From an uncultured Eubacteriales bacterium (GTDB lineage Bacteria > Bacillota > Clostridia > Christensenellales > Aristaeellaceae), in contig USFL01000034.1 in NCBI GenBank assembly GCA_900553905.1, positions 1 through 9,885 of the forward strand: a stretch of DNA of 9,885 bases. The letters run 5' to 3'. Under the pieces are notes generated by a model that saw nothing but the letters and a program-made list of their open reading frames with translations, had not been told where the DNA came from and did not search any database. Shown here piece by piece: positions 6,580-9,885 of this stretch. The position numbers and the translations under genes are program-made. Each line of letters begins with the position of its first letter. Positions within the stretch are counted from its first letter, which is position 1.

Positions 6580-8091
6580 TCATTGGCCTGCCGCCATTTT
6601 GTTTTCAAACCGGGTTGCCAGCGTGAGAATCTCGTTTTGCGTGGTTTCCCGCGCCATCACCTCGCCGGTGATCTGACCGTCGCACATCACGATGACGCGG
6701 TCGGCGATGCCCAGCACCTCCGGCAGCTCGCTGGAGACGAACATCACGGCGATGCCCTGCTGCTTGAGCTGGTTCATCAGGTGGTAGATCTCCACCTTGG
6801 CCGCCACGTCGATGCCGCGCGTGGGCTCGTCAAAGATGACCACCCGCGAATCCCTCGCCAGCCACTTGCCCACAACCACCTTCTGCTGGTTGCCGCCGGA
6901 GAGGTTGGCCGCGTCCACGTCCACCGACGGGGTTTTGATCTGCAAATTCTTGACCGCGCGCTCGCACATGGCGTTTTCCTTGCTGTGGCTGACCACGCCC
7001 AGACGGTTGCACAGAAGGTCGAGGTTGGGCAGCGCGATGTTGTGGCGGATGCTCAGCTTGGTGCACAGGCCGTCCTTTTTGCGGTCCTCCGGCGCCAGCA
7101 CCACGCCCTGACGAATGGCGTCTGCCGGGCTGTGAATCTCGATTTCTCTGCCATCCAGCACAATCTGCCCCGACTCCTTGGGATCGATGCCGAAGATGGC
7201 GCGCGTGGTTTCGGTGCGCCCCGCGCCCATGAGCCCCGCAAAGCCCACGATTTCGCCCTCGTAGAGGGAGAAGCTGATGTCGCGGACCATGCGCCCGGCG
7301 TTGAGGTTTTTGACCTCGAAGATCTTCTTGCCCTTTTCGCAGGTCACGCGGGGGAATTTCTCCTTGATCTCGCGGCCCACCATGTGCGTGATGATCTGGT
7401 CGATGGTGGTGTCGGCGAAGTTCATGGTGGTGATGTACTGGCCGTCGCGCATGATGGTCACGCGGTCTACGATGTGCTGCAATTCCTCCAGACGGTGGGA
7501 GATGTAGACGATGCCGTGGTCCGAGGCGCGAAGGTCCCGGATGATGCGGAAGAGGTCCTCGATTTCGCGTGCGGTAAGGGCGGAGGTGGGTTCATCCATG
7601 ATGAGGATGCGCGCGTCCATTGACAGCGCCTTGGCGATTTCCACCATCTGCTGCTTGGAAATGGGCAGGTCGCCTACCACCGTCCGGGGGGAGATGTCGA
7701 TTTTCAGCCGGCCCAGCACCTCGGCGGCCTCGTCCTCCATCTCCCGCTGGCTCAGCACCATGCCGCGCACCTTCTCGCGCCCCAGGAACATATTTTCGGC
7801 CACGGTGAGGTGCCGGCACATGTTGAGCTCCTGGTGGATGATGGCCACGCCTGCGGCCTGCGCCTGCTTGGGGGTGAGGTTGCCATACGCCTTGCCCTGG
7901 ATTTCCATGTCGCCGCTGTCGCGGGTATAGACGCCGCTCAAGACTTTCATCAGCGTGGATTTGCCCGCGCCATTCTCGCCCAGAAGCGCCATGACCTCGC
8001 CGCTTCGCAGCTCGAAATCCACATGGTCCAGCGCCTTCACGCCGGGAAACGACTTGCAGATATCGTGCATGGATACGATGATGTCGTTCAT
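6580..8091 (-). CDS. Sugar ABC transporter ATP-binding protein, RbsA/MglA type (two fused ATPase domains)
   Basis: A 503-residue tandem ATPase of normal RbsA length. Domain 1: Walker A GENGAGKS at 38-45, Q-loop HQELN at 86-90, a divergent signature LPISKQQ at 142-148, Walker B ILIMDEPTSAL at 162-172, and switch histidine in SHR at 198-200. Domain 2: a degenerate P-loop GLMGAGRTE at 286-294 without the GKS lysine, canonical signature NLSGGNQQ at 397-404, Walker B VVIFDEPTRGID at 417-428, and SSELPE in place of the switch histidine. This split of intact and degenerate parts is usual for RbsA, MglA and XylG. The ATG at 8091 has AAAGGGG 8 nt upstream. It is first in the operon, behind its own promoter at 8134-8142, and overlaps or nearly touches the permease gene. 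It powers uptake of an unidentified monosaccharide with the permease and binding protein. Confidence 0.94.
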   Translation of the reverse strand: MNDIIVSMHDICKSFPGVKALDHVDFELRSGEVMALLGENGAGKSTLMKVLSGVYTRDSGDMEIQGKAYGNLTPKQAQAAGVAIIHQELNMCRHLTVAENMFLGREKVRGMVLSQREMEDEAAEVLGRLKIDISPRTVVGDLPISKQQMVEIAKALSMDARILIMDEPTSALTAREIEDLFRIIRDLRASDHGIVYISHRLEELQHIVDRVTIMRDGQYITTMNFADTTIDQIITHMVGREIKEKFPRVTCEKGKKIFEVKNLNAGRMVRDISFSLYEGEIVGFAGLMGAGRTETTRAIFGIDPKESGQIVLDGREIEIHSPADAIRQGVVLAPEDRKKDGLCTKLSIRHNIALPNLDLLCNRLGVVSHSKENAMCERAVKNLQIKTPSVDVDAANLSGGNQQKVVVGKWLARDSRVVIFDEPTRGIDVAAKVEIYHLMNQLKQQGIAVMFVSSELPEVLGIADRVIVMCDGQITGEVMARETTQNEILTLATRFENKMAAGQ

Positions 8092-8133
8092 TGGCCTTGC
8101 CCCTTTGTCTGGTTTGCTTGTTTTGATGGGAAA

Positions 8134-8142
8134 AGTATAGCA
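8134..8142 (-). promoter_or_regulatory. Extended -10 promoter of the sugar ABC operon
   Basis: On the reverse strand the sequence reads TGCTATACT, a TATACT -10 box (8139 to 8134) with the TGn extension. A weak -35 candidate TTCTTC lies 17 nt upstream (8162 to 8157). Initiation near 8127 gives a leader of roughly 36 nt. The rest of 8092-8255 (164 bp) holds this promoter and the terminator of the upstream unit. I see no clear operator palindrome or catabolite-response element in it. Confidence 0.6.
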
Positions 8143-8216
8143 TGTTCGCTGCCGCCGAAGAAATGGGGGTTCTTTGGTTTTCGGGGGGCTTTTTTATGGA
8201 GTTTGGATTGGGATAT

Positions 8217-8245
8217 AAAAAACCCCGGCGGCAGGGCCGCCGGGG
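8217..8245 (-). terminator. Rho-independent terminator of the kinase-isomerase unit
   Basis: A perfect 10-bp stem, CCCCGGCGGC (8223-8232) with 8236-8245, has the 3-nt loop AGG. On the reverse strand it is followed immediately by six T residues (8222 to 8217). It begins 10 nt after the stop of the SIS gene. It separates that unit from the ABC operon downstream. Confidence 0.9.
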
Positions 8246-8255
8246 GAGTGTAGGG

Positions 8256-8921
8256 TCATTGCGCTGGTGGGAAAAAGGCATATTCCAGCATCAGGCACAG
8301 GGCGTGGTAGACGGGCAGGTGCAATTCCTGCACCATGAAGGTTTCCGAAGCGCCTACCACTACGCTCACGTCGCACAGGGGGCGCAGCTTTCCGCCCGTG
8401 CCGCCGGAGAGCAGCGCCACGTGCATGCCGCGCGCGCGGGCGGCCATGACCGCCGCCACGGCGTTTGCGGCATTGCCGGAGGTTGAGATGCACAGAAGCA
8501 CATCCTCCGGGCGGCCCAGGCCGTAAACCTGCTGGGCGAAGGAGATCCCCCCGCCTACATCGTTTTGAAGGGCGGTGGACAGCGCGGCGTTCTCCACCAG
8601 CGCCACCGCGGGCAGCGCGCCCTCCAGGGAGGCGGCGAGCCGTTCGCCCTCCTGGCTGAAGCGCGCGCCAAGGATGCGGGCGGCCTCCCCGTCGATGGGG
8701 CGGGGGAGCGTGAAGCTCTTCATCAATTCGCCCACGATATGCAGCGCGTCGGCGGCGCTGCCGCCGTTGCCCAGGACCAGCAGCTTTCCGCCGGAGGCAA
8801 ACGACTGGCGGACAAGCTCGTAGAGCGCTCGGATATCCTCCTTTTGCGGAGTTAGAATGGGATAGCGGTTCACCAAATCATCCAGCACGGCTTCGGGACC
8901 GGCGTAACGGATGTGAGCCAT
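8256..8921 (-). CDS. SIS domain sugar-phosphate isomerase, GmhA-like
   Basis: A 221-residue cytoplasmic protein, slightly longer than typical GmhA (about 190). It has the SIS phosphosugar-binding pattern LGNGGSAADALHIVGELMKS at ~50-69, then LLCISTSGNAANAV for the second phosphate loop, and QELHLPVYHALCLMLE near the C-terminus. Compared with E. coli GmhA as I recall it, the catalytic Glu of the EEL segment (here GEL) and the His of QEIH (here QELH) are both kept. This supports an aldose-ketose phosphate isomerase rather than only a sugar-binding regulator. The ATG at 8921 has GGAGGGG 7 nt upstream. It lies 40 nt after the ROK kinase and is followed by a strong terminator, so the two form one unit. 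Sedoheptulose 7-phosphate is the substrate of true GmhA, but no heptose genes are nearby. A role in breakdown of the transported sugar is an inference. The DiaA-like class is an alternative. Confidence 0.82.
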   Translation of the reverse strand: MAHIRYAGPEAVLDDLVNRYPILTPQKEDIRALYELVRQSFASGGKLLVLGNGGSAADALHIVGELMKSFTLPRPIDGEAARILGARFSQEGERLAASLEGALPAVALVENAALSTALQNDVGGGISFAQQVYGLGRPEDVLLCISTSGNAANAVAAVMAARARGMHVALLSGGTGGKLRPLCDVSVVVGASETFMVQELHLPVYHALCLMLEYAFFPPAQ

Positions 8922-8961
8922 GGTTGGACCCCTCCTTTGTCTGTGGAATAGCGGCGAGTGT

Positions 8962-9885
8962 TTATGACCGGTCCGCCCCGGCTATGGCGATGGCCAGCGC
9001 GGCATAGTCGCCGATGCGGTCGCCCAGGGCGGCGGGCAGGATGCTGCAGGCGGCCAGCGAGACGGGAAGCGCCTCCCGCTCCAGCGCACGCAGCATGCCG
9101 TCGCGCAAAAGCCCTTCGCAGCGGGCATAGATGGAGCCGATCACGATGCGCTCCGGGTTCAGCAGGTCCAGCAGCAGGGCCAGCCCGTGCCCCAGCTGAC
9201 GCGCCACGTGCTCCAGCACCTCCAGCGCCAGCGGGTCACCTTGCCCGGCGGCCTCCGCCACGGCGCGGGCCGTGAGCGGACCGGGCCCCATGAAAACGGG
9301 CGCGCCCTTCTGCCGCTCGCGCAGGGCCAGCGTTTCAGCCAGCTGACGGATGCCTCCGCCAGAGCAGAAGCCCTCAAACGAGCCTTCCTTGCCGTAGCCT
9401 GTGGGGCCATAATCGCTTAGCCGCCAGTGCCCCAGCTCGCCCGCCATGCCGCAGGCGCCCCGGTACAGCCGCCCGTCCAGAATCAGACCCGCGCCCAGAC
9501 CTGTCCCAAAGGTGAGAAAGGCCATGCTCCGGCAGCCCTGGCCCGCGCCCCACCGCCATTCGGCCAGGGCGCAGGCGTTGGCGTCGTTTTCCATGAAAGC
9601 GGGCGCGCCCAGCGCCCGGGTGATCCGTTCCGTCCAGGAGGCGCCGCTCCAGCCGGGCAGATTGGGCGGGTTAAGCAGCGTGCCGCTCTCACAGTCCAGC
9701 GGACCGCCAGCACTTACACCCGCGCCCAGTACGCGGCAGCCCTCCGTCATATCCAGCGCCATGGCGCACATGCGCTCCATAGCCTCCGCCTGCGTAGCGG
9801 GCGTGGCGATCTCGTGCCGCTTGAGCACGCAGGGCGCGCCCGCCTCCTCCACGCCCGTGCATACGGCGCATTTGGTGCCGCCGAT
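8962..9885 (-). CDS. ROK family sugar kinase, start beyond the right window edge
   Basis: The frame is open to the right edge. The outermost codons read IGGTKCAV, part of the N-terminal phosphate-binding DxGGTK motif, so the true start lies a few codons outside and the GTG at 9852 is internal. The 307 codons present are nearly the whole family length. The ROK motifs include ENDANACALAEW, with the catalytic Asp, and FGTGLGAGLILDGRLYRGA followed by GELGHW. The usual ROK zinc site (CxCGxxGCxE after GH) is absent. In its place is YGPTGYGKEGSFEGFCSGGG, so this is a zinc-free subfamily. The role is ATP-dependent phosphorylation of a hexose or amino sugar in the cytoplasm. The intact phosphate loop and the lack of an N-terminal DNA-binding domain in view favour a kinase over a ROK repressor, although the first residues are not seen. 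It lies 40 nt upstream of the SIS isomerase in the same unit. Confidence 0.9.
   Translation of the reverse strand: MGGTKCAVCTGVEEAGAPCVLKRHEIATPATQAEAMERMCAMALDMTEGCRVLGAGVSAGGPLDCESGTLLNPPNLPGWSGASWTERITRALGAPAFMENDANACALAEWRWGAGQGCRSMAFLTFGTGLGAGLILDGRLYRGACGMAGELGHWRLSDYGPTGYGKEGSFEGFCSGGGIRQLAETLALRERQKGAPVFMGPGPLTARAVAEAAGQGDPLALEVLEHVARQLGHGLALLLDLLNPERIVIGSIYARCEGLLRDGMLRALEREALPVSLAACSILPAALGDRIGDYAALAIAIAGADRS

Noticed and set aside
6560..6583. Permease start at the ATGA overlap with the ATPase stop
   Set aside because: It is possible, but only a weak GGCAGG precedes it, while TAGGAGG lies 10 nt before the ATG at 6559. It is kept as an alternative, not the main call.
6583..7623. Forward-strand open frame of 346 codons
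   Set aside because: It lies opposite the ATPase gene, whose Walker and signature motifs are all in place. The composition (His, Asp, Val, Ala rich) is that of an antisense shadow.
8166..8206. G-rich runs next to a T run (GGGGGG CTTTTTT) as a forward-strand terminator
   Set aside because: No C-rich partner is nearby on the same strand to form a stem, and no forward gene ends there.

Overview
The window looks like GC-rich bacterial DNA, probably from a gut-type metagenome. The part from about 2210 to the right edge fits a high-GC member of the Clostridia. It carries a DUF1622 and a DUF6056-like membrane protein pair, a clostridial-style HemW, an Rbs-type sugar ABC transporter with strong AGGAGG ribosome sites, and rho-independent terminators. 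I cannot name a species. No RNA gene, CRISPR array, insertion sequence or cobalamin riboswitch is visible.

Layout. 1-1489 (-) is the larger part of a CbiF-CbiG fusion of the anaerobic cobalamin pathway, running off the left edge. 1502-2899 (-) is a single open frame that does not look like one natural protein. Its first ~230 residues are a multi-pass DUF6056-like membrane protein and its last ~195 residues are the CbiT methyltransferase domain. A short piece resembling the GGADGPT motif of sodium-pump decarboxylase beta subunits lies between them. 2926-3294 (-) is a DUF1622 membrane protein. 3347-4531 (+) is hemW, divergent from it. A perfect 13-bp hairpin at 4541-4571 ends both hemW and the convergent transporter operon. 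4587-8091 (-) is a three-gene sugar ABC operon transcribed ATPase, permease, binding protein. 8256-9885 (-) is a second unit, a ROK sugar kinase (cut by the right edge) followed by a GmhA-like SIS isomerase, closed by its own terminator.

How the genes work together. The kinase, isomerase and transporter lie on one strand and together suggest a sugar uptake and phosphorylation locus. The substrate cannot be read from the sequence. The terminator at 8217-8245 and the extended -10 promoter at 8134-8142 show that the transporter is transcribed separately from the kinase/isomerase pair. The cbiT and cbiF-cbiG pieces are 12 nt apart and belong to one cobalamin operon.

The most important caution is the junction near 2168-2210. 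There a cobalamin operon lacking its CbiE domain joins in frame to a truncated membrane protein gene. This is either an assembly chimera or a recent rearrangement. Until it is tested, the left ~2.2 kb should not be assumed to come from the same genome as the rest.
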